Shown here: positions 26,203 through 35,558 of the stretch, in pieces | How the letters are laid out: each line of letters begins with the position of its first letter | Numbering within the stretch: the first letter of the stretch is position 1 | Translations under genes and position numbers: made by a program | Source of the DNA: Leptospiraceae bacterium | Lineage (GTDB): Bacteria; Spirochaetota; Leptospiria; Leptospirales; Leptospiraceae | Assembly: GCA_017996175.1 (NCBI GenBank) | Contig: JAGOHK010000002.1 | Span: 1 to 64,000, forward strand | Direction of reading: 5' to 3' | DNA: 64,000 nt | The notes under the pieces: generated by a model | Told to the model about the DNA's origin: nothing | Database searches by the model: none | What the model saw: only the letters and a program-made list of their open reading frames with translations

Positions 26203-26356
26203 TATTTTCTTTCCGACAAAATTAGATTCTGAAAATCTGGATATATCTTTCTCGAAAAACGGTAGTTTTATAGTTCGGAAAAGGTATATTAGTAAATAAA
26301 ATTAATAGTATAGAAAATATATACAATAAAAAATCTACTTTGAGCCGTTTTTTTAA

Positions 26357-28225
26357 ATGAGAAATACAATGTTCAACAAGCGTTACTTAATTTTTCCGAT
26401 AGATATTGTTTTTATGACGATTTCTTATTTTCTAGCCCATATAGTTCGGTATGAAAGCTTGGAGTTTCTAATAGACCCTGAACGTTTTATGATTTCTATG
26501 CTTATTGTAGTTGGCTCAAGGTCTGCTATTTTTCTATTTTCGGATATCTATCGTTCTTTTTGGGCGTATGCCTCCATCCACGATTTAATAGAAATAATCA
26601 AAACCACCTTATGGTCTTCCTTTGTGTCTACCACTGCTCTTGTTTTTTACAACCGCTTTTCTCAGCACTCTAGGATGGTTCCCATATTAGATACTTTAAT
26701 TCTGCTCAGCTTACTTTGCCTAAGAAGTTTCTCTTGGCGAATTATTCGAGATGAATACCTAAGCCCAAGTATTAGTGAAGCTAAACCTACCTTGATTATT
26801 GGAGCTGGCAAGTCAGGATTAATGCTCAGCACAGAAATCAGAAGACAGCCTGAATTAAAACTGCGAACGATAGGATTTTTGGACGATGACCCTTCCACTT
26901 GGGGAGCACATATCCAAGGGATTCCTGTTCTAGGGCAAATTGAACAATTAGAATATTTTCTAGTAAAATACCGAATTGAAGAAATCATAATCACTCTATC
27001 AGCTCTACCCGGAAAAAAGATCAGTCAAATTATTAAAATTTGCGAAACCCACAAAATTCATGCAAAAATCCTACCGTCGATCGGAGAAATTTTTGCAGGT
27101 AAAAAATCTTCCTACAATCAGCTCAGAGAAATACGCCTAGAAGATTTGCTCGGAAGAGAGCCAGTTAATTTAGAAATTGAGTCAATTAAGTCCTATTTAA
27201 AAGGACAAATTATTTTAGTTTCTGGAGCCGGAGGATCGATTGGAAGCGAGATATGTCGCCAAGTTTCCTTATTTGAGCCAGAAGGTGTGATTCTGCTAGA
27301 TGCAGCGGAAACTGCCTTATACCATATTGACTATGAACTCCGAAGCAAATTTCCGCAAATTCGGTATGATTCCATTGTAGCGGATGTAAAAAACCTTTCT
27401 CGTCTAAGCCATATATTCGAGAAATATGCACCAACTGTGGTATTCCACTGTGCAGCGTACAAACATGTCCCACTTATGGAAATAAATCCTTCGGAAGCAG
27501 TATTAAATAATGTGATGGGAACAAAAAATATGGCGGATATAGCCCGTCTATCTGGAGTCGATAGATTTGTATTAATTTCTACAGATAAAGCCGTCAACCC
27601 TGTAAATATAATGGGAGCTTCCAAACGTGCTTCCGAACTATATCTCCAGTATATCACAGCAAATTCCAAAACCAAATTTATTACCGTACGATTCGGGAAT
27701 GTTCTAGGCTCTAATGGTAGTGTGATACCTAGGTTTAAAGAGCAAATCGAAAAAGGCGGACCTGTTACTGTTACGCATCCAGATGTTATACGATATTTTA
27801 TGACGATTCCTGAAGCTTCACAACTTGTTTTGCAGGCTGGGAGTATGGGCGAAAAAGGAGAAATTTTTATTTTAGAAATGGGAGAGCCTGTAAAAATTCT
27901 AGAGCTTGCGGAAGAAATGATCCGGCTTTCTGGTTATCAGCCCTACAAGGACATTCAGATTGAATTTACAGGGCTAAGACCTGGAGAAAAGCTTTATGAA
28001 GAGCTTCTATTGAATCTAGAAGGAATAAAAAAAACCCATCATCCAAAGATAAAAATTGCCGCATCTACCCTAAATCAAAACCAAATTGTATTCTTGAACA
28101 AGTTAAATCAGCTCTTTAGCCTAGCAAAGGCAAATCGAAACCAAGAAATTTATGATTTATTTAAAGAAATCATCCCTGAATACCAAAAACACATTGATTA
28201 TATTTCAATTACAAAAAACCATTAA
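26357..28225 (+). CDS. CapD/FlaA1-type nucleotide-sugar 4,6-dehydratase/epimerase
   Basis: Membrane-anchored polysaccharide-synthesis enzyme of 622 residues. Four membrane helices in the first ~120 residues, a first Rossmann-like CoA-binding-type domain (TLIIGAGKSGLML), then the extended SDR domain: ILVSGAGGSIGSEICRQ (NAD binding), HCAAYKHVPLMEINP, VLISTDKAVNP and GASKRASELY, in which the usual Tyr of YxxxK is replaced by the Met/Ser-type GASKR motif of this group. Length matches WbpM/CapD/PglF. It makes a 4-keto-6-deoxy UDP-sugar for surface glycan or LPS. Confidence 0.9.
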   Translation: MRNTMFNKRYLIFPIDIVFMTISYFLAHIVRYESLEFLIDPERFMISMLIVVGSRSAIFLFSDIYRSFWAYASIHDLIEIIKTTLWSSFVSTTALVFYNRFSQHSRMVPILDTLILLSLLCLRSFSWRIIRDEYLSPSISEAKPTLIIGAGKSGLMLSTEIRRQPELKLRTIGFLDDDPSTWGAHIQGIPVLGQIEQLEYFLVKYRIEEIIITLSALPGKKISQIIKICETHKIHAKILPSIGEIFAGKKSSYNQLREIRLEDLLGREPVNLEIESIKSYLKGQIILVSGAGGSIGSEICRQVSLFEPEGVILLDAAETALYHIDYELRSKFPQIRYDSIVADVKNLSRLSHIFEKYAPTVVFHCAAYKHVPLMEINPSEAVLNNVMGTKNMADIARLSGVDRFVLISTDKAVNPVNIMGASKRASELYLQYITANSKTKFITVRFGNVLGSNGSVIPRFKEQIEKGGPVTVTHPDVIRYFMTIPEASQLVLQAGSMGEKGEIFILEMGEPVKILELAEEMIRLSGYQPYKDIQIEFTGLRPGEKLYEELLLNLEGIKKTHHPKIKIAASTLNQNQIVFLNKLNQLFSLAKANRNQEIYDLFKEIIPEYQKHIDYISITKNH

Positions 28226-28235
28226 AAGAAACCCT

Positions 28236-28694
28236 ATGGAAAATGAACTTACAGAAACCGAAATTCGTACGCTGAGAGATTTTAAGATTCAGCTTTTTGA
28301 TACATATTGGGATAAATTTCCCACTTTTTATTTACATGTTCTACCTCACCCTAATTTAGAAATGGGAAAACGAGGACTCGTTGGAAATGAAAAAGAATCT
28401 GGAGTCGTGCTAGCCTTTGGTTCTACCGCCGTTCGAGATATTTCTTCCCAATTAGATTACCTATACGCAGAATTACAATTTGGATTCAACTGGGAAAAAC
28501 TGATCATCCCGTGGGATTGCGTTTTTAGAATTTACGATAAAGGACAAAATTCCATTACACAGCTAAAAGTTTTGATGGATGAATTGGATTTTAGTAAGTC
28601 AGGTGAAGCCAAACCCAAAAAAGCAGAAAAGAAAAAAGATACAATCGAATCAAAAGTAATCGAAGTAGATTTTACAGCAAGGAAGAAAGAATAA
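28236..28694 (+). CDS. SspB-like protein, putative ClpXP adaptor
   Basis: Soluble protein of 152 residues from ATG 28236; the longer open frame upstream overlaps the dehydratase gene and lacks a better start. The core VLAFGSTAVRDISSQ, ELQFGFNWEKLIIPWDCVFRIYDKGQ resembles the beta-sandwich of SspB (surface 'IPxxAVxxIYxxxN' motif), and the C-terminal tail is long, Lys-rich and unstructured, ending DFTARKKE, as in adaptors whose tail tethers to ClpX. The match is from pattern memory only. It could instead be an unrelated conserved protein. Confidence 0.5.
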   Translation: MENELTETEIRTLRDFKIQLFDTYWDKFPTFYLHVLPHPNLEMGKRGLVGNEKESGVVLAFGSTAVRDISSQLDYLYAELQFGFNWEKLIIPWDCVFRIYDKGQNSITQLKVLMDELDFSKSGEAKPKKAEKKKDTIESKVIEVDFTARKKE

Positions 28695-28696
28695 TT

Positions 28697-30298
28697 ATGC
28701 AGAAGTTTAAATGGATAGTGCCTGGGGATATTGACGGATTTTTTGGACTGATGTTAGACAACCTATTGCAGCTTCTCGTATTAACCGCTCTTTGTAGTTT
28801 TGTATGTGGAATGCCACCCGAATTTGTATTTGGAGTAGTTCTACCTGGTGTAGGCATATCCTTGTTAGTCGGAAATATTTTTTATGCGTTACAAGCCAGA
28901 AGTCTAGCGATTAAAGAAAAACGAGACGATGTAACTGCCCTACCCTACGGAATCAATACGATTTCCTTATTTGCATTTATATTCTTTGTAATTTTCCCAG
29001 TCTTCAAAGCAACAGGGGATTATAAAACTGCTTGGAAAATTGGACTACTCGCTTCTTTTATCAGCGGACTAATCGAGTTTTTTGGATCATTCATCGCAAA
29101 TTATATTCGTAAAGTTACTCCACGTGCTGCGTTGCTTTCCGCCTTGAGTGGAATCGCTATTACCTTCATTTCAATGGAGTTTATGATTAAGACCTATAAA
29201 AATCCATTAGTTGCGTTTTTGCCATTTGGAATTATTTTGCTTCAATACTTTGGAAAATTTAGATACCCTTTTCATATTCCAGGGGGCTTCTTGTCAATAG
29301 CCGCAGGAACTTGTATTGCATGGCTTTCTGGTTATTGGGGGAAACCAATGATGGACGCAGGAGCTCTTGCAAAATCTTTTGAACATGCCGGCTTTTTCTT
29401 TCCGTCTTTAACGATAGGCGATTTATTTGATGTAATTACTTTTAAAAATATAAAAGAATACTCCTCTGTGATTTTACCAATGGGGTTATTTAATGTAATC
29501 GGTTCTCTACAAAATATTGAATCCGCAGAAGCAGGCGGAGACAAGTTTGAAACAAAAAGTTCCTTACTTATGAACGGAGCTGGAACTATTCTTGGTTCTT
29601 TTTTTGGCTCTCCTTTCCCAACTACAATTTACATAGGGCATCCGGGATGGAAGGCGTTAGGCGCTAGAGCGGGTTACTCCGTGTTAAACGGGATTTTTAT
29701 GACCATACTTTGTTTGTTTGGACTTATGAGCGTTGTACAGGCATTAATCCCAATTGAAGCTGGAATGGCAATCATTCTCTGGATTGGAATTATCATTGGA
29801 GCACAATGTTTTGAGACCTCGCCCATGCGTCATGCGCCAGCGATTATTCTCGGTTTATTCCCTGCTCTTGCTGGGTGGGGAGTATTACTCGTACAGAGTG
29901 TATTTAATTTTGCAAATGGAGAACTCGGAAAAATTCTAGCAAAAGAAAATATAGCTGCAACCTATTCTATTACGATGGAAGCAGTTCCTGGAGATTTAGA
30001 ATTTTTACCTTATTCTCTATCAGGAATATTAGCACTCTCACAAGGATTTCTTTTAGTTTCCATGTTATGGGCATCCATCTGTGCATTTATTATAGACAGA
30101 AATTTTAGAACAGCATCGTATTGGTGTATAACAGCCAGTATACTTTCTTCAGTTGGAATTATTCATGCATACAAACTAGCAGGCAATGCAATTCTAAATG
30201 AATATAGTTTCCCCGCCAACTATCAATTTATTGTCGCCTATTTACTATTAGCCATATTACTTTTTAGCGCTTCACTTGTCCAGCAAAATGAAAAATGA
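28697..30298 (+). CDS. NCS2-family permease (xanthine/uracil type)
   Basis: Polytopic transporter of 533 residues with about 12-14 hydrophobic segments. The N-terminal repeat has ALPYGINTISLFAF, typical of the AzgA/nucleobase-cation symporter-2 group, and the mid part has SAEAGGDKFETKSSLLMNG followed by GSFFGSPFPTTIYIGHPGW, corresponding to the conserved substrate-site helices TM8/TM10. Substrate probably a purine or pyrimidine base; the exact one is unknown. It starts 2 bp after the SspB-like stop and overlaps the next gene by 11 bp. Confidence 0.85.
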   Translation: MQKFKWIVPGDIDGFFGLMLDNLLQLLVLTALCSFVCGMPPEFVFGVVLPGVGISLLVGNIFYALQARSLAIKEKRDDVTALPYGINTISLFAFIFFVIFPVFKATGDYKTAWKIGLLASFISGLIEFFGSFIANYIRKVTPRAALLSALSGIAITFISMEFMIKTYKNPLVAFLPFGIILLQYFGKFRYPFHIPGGFLSIAAGTCIAWLSGYWGKPMMDAGALAKSFEHAGFFFPSLTIGDLFDVITFKNIKEYSSVILPMGLFNVIGSLQNIESAEAGGDKFETKSSLLMNGAGTILGSFFGSPFPTTIYIGHPGWKALGARAGYSVLNGIFMTILCLFGLMSVVQALIPIEAGMAIILWIGIIIGAQCFETSPMRHAPAIILGLFPALAGWGVLLVQSVFNFANGELGKILAKENIAATYSITMEAVPGDLEFLPYSLSGILALSQGFLLVSMLWASICAFIIDRNFRTASYWCITASILSSVGIIHAYKLAGNAILNEYSFPANYQFIVAYLLLAILLFSASLVQQNEK

Positions 30299-31133
30299 TA
30301 TAGTAAAAGATAATCCTCAATTCAAAGCGCTGGATGCGGAGCTAACAAGACCAATTCCTAACTTTAAAAAAGTAGAAGAGGCTATTAGCAATTTACCTCC
30401 TGCAATTTTATCTATGGCGATTTTAGAAGATGTAGGGTTTACTTATCTAGTTGATTATTATTTGCGTCACATGGATATTCAAATTGTAAAAAAAATATTA
30501 CAAAATCCTATGTTTAGCCACGATGCTCTAATTGAGCTTTTTTACTGCCAAATCACAGCCTATCATAAAGCCATCTTACAGAAAAAACCTCTGCCTGAAT
30601 TAGTAAGCTCTTACTGGACTACACTTTCGAAAGCAGAGTATGCAATTATATTCAAAAATTTAGTAGTGCGAACAAGTAGCATTCAAGTTACAAAAACTAT
30701 TCTTTCTAAAGTGGATTTAGTTTATATTCGGATGATGACATCATCAGGAAGTATCAAATCAGATAAAATTTTAAACTTTTTTAAAAAGTTAGGACCAGAA
30801 ATTCAAAAACTTGCTGCACAAGATATGAATATTTACGATTACGCGTTTGATTTAGCCGTTGCAAATTCTGATGACGATTTTCTGGCATTCCTAGATGAAT
30901 ACACGGTTGTATTTGTCCAACTACGATTAGTTTCCTCGTTCGTCGATGAAATAGAAAATGAAATAAAAAAAAACCAAGGGCAAAAATTACAGTATTTCCA
31001 AATTCTACAAATTTCTACCCATATACCTAGAGACTGTCTAAAAATTTCTCTTGGTGTATTCCAAGAAAAAGGTTGGATTAGTGGAAATGAAAGCAAAGCA
31101 ATTGAAGAATATTGTATGAATGCGAAATTATAA
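30288..31133 (+). CDS. Helical protein of unknown function
   Basis: Soluble protein of 281 residues, predicted nearly all alpha-helical, with no motif I recognise. I use ATG 30288, which overlaps the permease stop by 11 bp; a TTG four codons earlier is also open. Repeated helical units with the pattern 'D.Q.VKKIL.NP' and 'SIQVTKTILSKV' suggest a HEAT- or TPR-like solenoid. Its neighbours (permease, HtpX) give no clear clue. Confidence 0.55.
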   Translation: MKNDIVKDNPQFKALDAELTRPIPNFKKVEEAISNLPPAILSMAILEDVGFTYLVDYYLRHMDIQIVKKILQNPMFSHDALIELFYCQITAYHKAILQKKPLPELVSSYWTTLSKAEYAIIFKNLVVRTSSIQVTKTILSKVDLVYIRMMTSSGSIKSDKILNFFKKLGPEIQKLAAQDMNIYDYAFDLAVANSDDDFLAFLDEYTVVFVQLRLVSSFVDEIENEIKKNQGQKLQYFQILQISTHIPRDCLKISLGVFQEKGWISGNESKAIEEYCMNAKL

Positions 31134-31161
31134 AGTCTAATCAGTAGGAGTTATTTACAAC

Positions 31162-32055
31162 ATGTGGTTTAAACGAATCGGTTTATTTTTTGTAATCAAT
31201 ATTTTAATCATGGTGACAATCTCTATCATCACCAATGTGTTTGGTCTCAGAGGATATATTTCAGGAAGTGGTCTAAATATGACCTCTCTTCTAGGGCTCT
31301 GCCTAATTTGGGGCATGACAGGATCTCTTATCTCGCTAGCGCTATCCAAGATGATGGCGAAGTGGATGATGGGTGTAGAACTCATTGACACACGAGGTCC
31401 TTACGGGCATCTCTATCGGTCTGTTCAAAGACTTAGTCAAGCTGCTCGGATCCCAATGCCAGAAGTGGGAATTTACAATTCACCAGAGGTAAATGCATTT
31501 GCTACTGGTCCTAGTCAATCGAGTGCGTTAGTTGCCGTATCTACTGGTCTTCTACAGAGAATGAATGAAAACGAAGTAGATGGTGTTTTAGCACATGAAG
31601 TTTCTCATATCGCCAATGGTGATATGGTTACCATGACTTTGATACAAGGCGTAGTAAATGCGTTCACTATGTTTCTCGCTAGATTGATTAGCTATGGAGT
31701 AACAGTTGCCATTAGCCGCAACGATGATGATAATTCTTCTTTTAGTTCAGGAATTTATTTCGTAATCACCTTAGTACTCGATATTATTTTCAGTATTTTG
31801 GGATCAATTGTGGTTGCGTATTTCTCCAGACAACGAGAATTCAGAGCAGACGCAGGCGGCGCAAAACTAGCTGGTCGCGCAAGTATGATTGCTGCACTCG
31901 AAAATCTCCAAAGCACCTACAATGTCGTTGACGATAGTCGTGCTCCAAGCATGGCATCTCTCAAGATTTCTTCTCACAAGGGCGGATGGTTTGCCCTATT
32001 TTCAACTCACCCTCCTCTAGAAGATAGAATAGCAGCACTAAAAAGTTCTAAATAA
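31162..32055 (+). CDS. htpX: HtpX-type zinc metalloprotease (M48)
   Basis: Inner-membrane heat-stress protease of 297 residues. Two N-terminal membrane helices, then the zinc motif HEVSH (about 144-148), two more hydrophobic segments, and the third zinc ligand in the REFRADAGGAKLAG motif. PEVGIYNSPEVNAFATGPS is the M48B signature upstream. Length and order match E. coli HtpX, which degrades misfolded membrane proteins together with FtsH. Ribosome site GTAGGAG lies somewhat far from the ATG. Confidence 0.95.
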   Translation: MWFKRIGLFFVINILIMVTISIITNVFGLRGYISGSGLNMTSLLGLCLIWGMTGSLISLALSKMMAKWMMGVELIDTRGPYGHLYRSVQRLSQAARIPMPEVGIYNSPEVNAFATGPSQSSALVAVSTGLLQRMNENEVDGVLAHEVSHIANGDMVTMTLIQGVVNAFTMFLARLISYGVTVAISRNDDDNSSFSSGIYFVITLVLDIIFSILGSIVVAYFSRQREFRADAGGAKLAGRASMIAALENLQSTYNVVDDSRAPSMASLKISSHKGGWFALFSTHPPLEDRIAALKSSK

Positions 32056-32172
32056 CTGCGAATTTTTAACCATAAGTGCATAGAGAATATTCTCCGTGCA
32101 CTCACTGCGAATCTTGGTAGAAAAACTATTTCGCTTTTCTAAGTTACTATCTAAATAGACTCTGACAAAAGA

Positions 32173-32904
32173 ATGAGTTTAGTAGACAAAGAAAGGCGAA
32201 GACGATTTAGAAAACCAGGATTACTTCTAGGTTTTTCTATTTTAATATTACTGCTACCTGTTTCCAACTACATAGGAATGAGTATGAAATACAATTTCCC
32301 ATTCTATGCGCCTTATTTACTTTTAAGATATGGGAATCTGCCTGAATGGATTTTGCTGGTAAGCTCTATACTTTCTGGGTTAGGGTTACTATTCATTAAA
32401 CGCTGGGGTTGGTGGCTTTTTATATTATCCTCATTTACATTCATATCTTATAACTCTTATGGATTTATCACTATTCCCAATTCTGCATCCAAGGGTCCAC
32501 TCATTCAAACTTTAATTATTACTGCCGCACTTTGTTATTTTTTACAAAAAGATATTTTTACTCCTTATATGAAGTTATACAAGAGAGGGTGGCGATTTTT
32601 AAAAAGATACCCAATTGTTACGAATGTCAATATCAATGACAAAATTTACAAAACAGAAAATATTAGTATGGGCGGAATTTTCGTAAAATGGACTGACTGC
32701 AATTTAAAACTCAATTCAGAGGTCACAGTATATTTTGAATTGTCCAAAGAAAGTTTTAAAGCAAAAGCTGGTATCGCAACTATCGTTCCGGGTAAAGGAG
32801 TGGGAATTGCATTTCGAGAAATTGATAATTTTTTTAAAGAGAGATTGAAAAAAGCTCTCCTTTTAGCAAAAATCACTGACCATACTCCATCTAACGGCTC
32901 CTAG
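32173..32904 (+). CDS. Membrane protein with C-terminal PilZ domain
   Basis: Protein of 243 residues. Four hydrophobic segments in residues 15-125, then a cytoplasmic PilZ-like domain (about 145-240): KTENISMGGIFVKW fits the D/NxSxxG half of the PilZ c-di-GMP site, and VGIAFREID matches the usual end strand. The RxxxR arginines would lie at KRGWRFLKR. C-di-GMP binding is plausible but not certain. It is convergent with the LuxR-type regulator. Confidence 0.7.
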   Translation: MSLVDKERRRRFRKPGLLLGFSILILLLPVSNYIGMSMKYNFPFYAPYLLLRYGNLPEWILLVSSILSGLGLLFIKRWGWWLFILSSFTFISYNSYGFITIPNSASKGPLIQTLIITAALCYFLQKDIFTPYMKLYKRGWRFLKRYPIVTNVNINDKIYKTENISMGGIFVKWTDCNLKLNSEVTVYFELSKESFKAKAGIATIVPGKGVGIAFREIDNFFKERLKKALLLAKITDHTPSNGS

Positions 32905-32933
32905 TATATTGAGCCGAAAGGGAGTTGAAATAT

Positions 32934-33551
32934 TTACAGATTCAACGTACTGTAGTATTGAATTATTTCAGCTAGGCTTTTTAAGTTGAGTTTCTCTTTG
33001 ATATTATTTTTGTGAAACTCTATTGTTCTTACGGAAAGATTGAATTTTTCGGCTATTTCTAAATTAGAATGCCCTTTCGCAATAAACGCCAAAACTTCTT
33101 TTTCTCGAGGTGTTAAGGAATCGTAACCAATTGCGTCTTTAGAATGCGCAACGAGATATTTTTGCATTTTAGGGGAAGCCGCAAATCCACCATCCATAAT
33201 GGAATTCAGAAGCGGTGAAATCATTTCATAAGGCTCCGATTTTAAGATATAGCCATTGATACTTGCCTCAACGGATTTTAGAAAAAAAGATTTTTCCTCA
33301 TGAAAAGTAAAAATAACTTTTTTAATATGCGGAAAGTCCTCTTTCATTTTCTTTAAAACTTCAAATACGTTGGATCCAGGCATATCCAAGTCTGTCATGA
33401 TAATGTCTGGGTTTAGAGTAGTAACCATCTGCAACAACTCTTCTGCGTTAGATGCGACACCCTCTAGAGAAAATGAATTAGAGTCTTCTAAATAAGCTCT
33501 GACCCCTTCTCGAATAACAGGATGGTCATCAGCTAAAATTAATTTATACAT
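32934..33551 (-). CDS. NarL/LuxR-family response regulator
   Basis: Transcription factor of 205 residues from ATG 33551; an upstream TTG would add eight residues. Receiver: LILADDHPV (acidic pair), IIMTDLDMPG (phospho-Asp about residue 53), VIFTFHEE (Thr/Phe switch region) and YILKSEP (Lys). Output: LTPREKEVLAFIAKGHSNLEIAEKF and LSVRTIEFHKNNIKEKL, a canonical LuxR HTH. No kinase is adjacent, so it is an orphan in this window. Confidence 0.92.
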   Translation of the reverse strand: MYKLILADDHPVIREGVRAYLEDSNSFSLEGVASNAEELLQMVTTLNPDIIMTDLDMPGSNVFEVLKKMKEDFPHIKKVIFTFHEEKSFFLKSVEASINGYILKSEPYEMISPLLNSIMDGGFAASPKMQKYLVAHSKDAIGYDSLTPREKEVLAFIAKGHSNLEIAEKFNLSVRTIEFHKNNIKEKLNLKSLAEIIQYYSTLNL

Positions 33552-33660
33552 AGTAAAACTTGAAATTCGTTCCAAGTTTTATTCAAGTAAATTTTTACTA
33601 TATACGAGAAATAATCAAAAAATCATTCATGCAAAATGCAAATTTTAAACCTTGCGAAAA

Positions 33661-35556
33661 TTAATCTTTTAATATGGTAATCCCATATAAGTCAACCCCT
33701 GTTTCTCCCTGAAAATACAGCAGGCTCTTATCTTTTTTATAAGTATAAGTACCTGCATTAATCAAAACCTTAAATCCATTTGCATAATGAATCTCAGGAA
33801 TAAAAATTATACAAGTCCCCCGAGTGAAATCTCCTCTTCTAAATGAATATTTAAAAAGACCTTTATTCATATCAAAGTACACCGAAACGGGGTTACCCTC
33901 TGTTAAAACAGGATAAGGACGAGAAAACGCTCTAGTTGCTCTACCACCATCTTTGCAAACTTCTTTAGGTGTGTCCCTTGAATAAATAGACAAATCTTCT
34001 TCATTCCATTTATCCCCGAGTTTATGAGTATTATCCGGTGTATAATTCCAAAGAGTAACGTTGACTAAATTTTTTTCTATAGCTCTAAAAATTGCATCCA
34101 TGGCAAATTCTTGTTTGCCGTAATCAGAAGTTTTATAAGCAGTAGAGCCTTCCATATCCATTGGAACTCCTGTTTCCCCAATGACCGTTGGACAAGAATT
34201 CATTTCGGTAATAGACATATTTTTAATGCTCGCAATGGAATCACTGTACATTCCTTTTACAGCGTCTTTTCCGAAAACTGGTTTTAACTTAAATCCATTT
34301 ACTCCAAACCAATCTACATGACGTTTTGTAAAAATTAAAACCGCATCGTACCAATGAGTTGCGTTAACTACTGATGAGTAACCCTTTCTTTCTTTTTCAT
34401 CCCACTTTAATTCTAATTTAGTAGGATCACTTTCTATAAAAATAAAGAATTGTTTATTTACTTTTTGTAAAGCTGTTTTGAAATTCTTGATAAATGGTAA
34501 CATAAAATCCGAATAAAAATCTATATTTCGCCCATTGACTTTTGAAAAATAATCTGGTTTTAATAACATAGGAGCCCCATTTGGATCGTAGTTCCAGACT
34601 CCATGCTTGCGCCAAATACAAATATGCCCCTTATTCCAAATAGAGATTCCATTCGGATTCATAGCATGTTTACCTATCGTTAAACCCATATTTCCGAGAA
34701 GAAATTTTACATCGATAGAACAAGAGACCCCCTCAGAAGCATACATTTCCTGAAATGGGCTAGAAGTATGAATAACACCATTTCCCATTCCACCAAATTC
34801 AGTGAGCGACTTACGACCAATAAACCCAGGTGACGGTTCATTCAGAGAATCAAAACCAACTACATTCTTAAATTTAGAAATTTTTTTAGCAAGCCGCAAA
34901 ATTGACTTTATATAATGCGATTGGAGATAATCTTGAATATTCACTCCATCTATTTTGAGGTTTGGGGCAAATACATCTCCTCCAAAGAAAAGAGAAAACA
35001 TAGTAGCCGTCGGATACTTTTGATAATTCTGTACCCAGATCATTTTTTTATATTCTTTTCCCTGCGCATAATGGATGTAAGCCATTTCAGCATCTTTTAA
35101 TTTCATTATATCAATTCCAACTGATTCCAAAGTCCAACCCGGAGCCCCGTCTCCACCGGTGAATCTAGACCAGACATCTTGGTGTGGATCAATAAATAAA
35201 TAAAAACCCTTTTTCTCAGCAAGTTTTACCATTCGCACAATGTATTCGATATATTCATCATCATATACACCAGCCCCACCATGTTCAATCGCTTCCCAAG
35301 TAATTAGAAAACGTAAAAAATTAAAACCCCACTTGCGCAACCTATCAAAATGCTCGTCTGCCTCCTCCTCTAAAAAAGGTCTCCCAATAAAGGAAACATT
35401 TTTATGATTTGAAAAACTCTCCGACTGATTCAGATAAGTCGTTCCATCTGGAACCATCGGAATTTTAGAACTACCGGAAAGGTTTACCCCACGTAATAAA
35501 ATTATCGCTCCATTTTTATCCGAAAAAAAACCATTCTTAGAATAAAGCCGATTCAT
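33661..35556 (-). CDS. GH5-family glycosidase, glycosylceramidase/steryl-glucosidase-like
   Basis: Hydrolase of 631 residues with the clan A TIM-barrel catalytic pair: acid/base Glu in LNEPSPG (about 240) and nucleophile Glu in VIGETGVPMD (about 460). The N-terminal RGVNLSGSSKIP motif and the long insertion between the two glutamates are like GH5 subfamily 12 enzymes that cleave glucosylceramide or sterol glucosides. No signal peptide is visible, so it would act in the cytoplasm. It starts 2 bp after a patatin-like lipase gene, suggesting joint breakdown of a glycolipid. The substrate is inferred. Confidence 0.75.
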   Translation of the reverse strand: MNRLYSKNGFFSDKNGAIILLRGVNLSGSSKIPMVPDGTTYLNQSESFSNHKNVSFIGRPFLEEEADEHFDRLRKWGFNFLRFLITWEAIEHGGAGVYDDEYIEYIVRMVKLAEKKGFYLFIDPHQDVWSRFTGGDGAPGWTLESVGIDIMKLKDAEMAYIHYAQGKEYKKMIWVQNYQKYPTATMFSLFFGGDVFAPNLKIDGVNIQDYLQSHYIKSILRLAKKISKFKNVVGFDSLNEPSPGFIGRKSLTEFGGMGNGVIHTSSPFQEMYASEGVSCSIDVKFLLGNMGLTIGKHAMNPNGISIWNKGHICIWRKHGVWNYDPNGAPMLLKPDYFSKVNGRNIDFYSDFMLPFIKNFKTALQKVNKQFFIFIESDPTKLELKWDEKERKGYSSVVNATHWYDAVLIFTKRHVDWFGVNGFKLKPVFGKDAVKGMYSDSIASIKNMSITEMNSCPTVIGETGVPMDMEGSTAYKTSDYGKQEFAMDAIFRAIEKNLVNVTLWNYTPDNTHKLGDKWNEEDLSIYSRDTPKEVCKDGGRATRAFSRPYPVLTEGNPVSVYFDMNKGLFKYSFRRGDFTRGTCIIFIPEIHYANGFKVLINAGTYTYKKDKSLLYFQGETGVDLYGITILKD

Positions 35557-35558
35557 TA

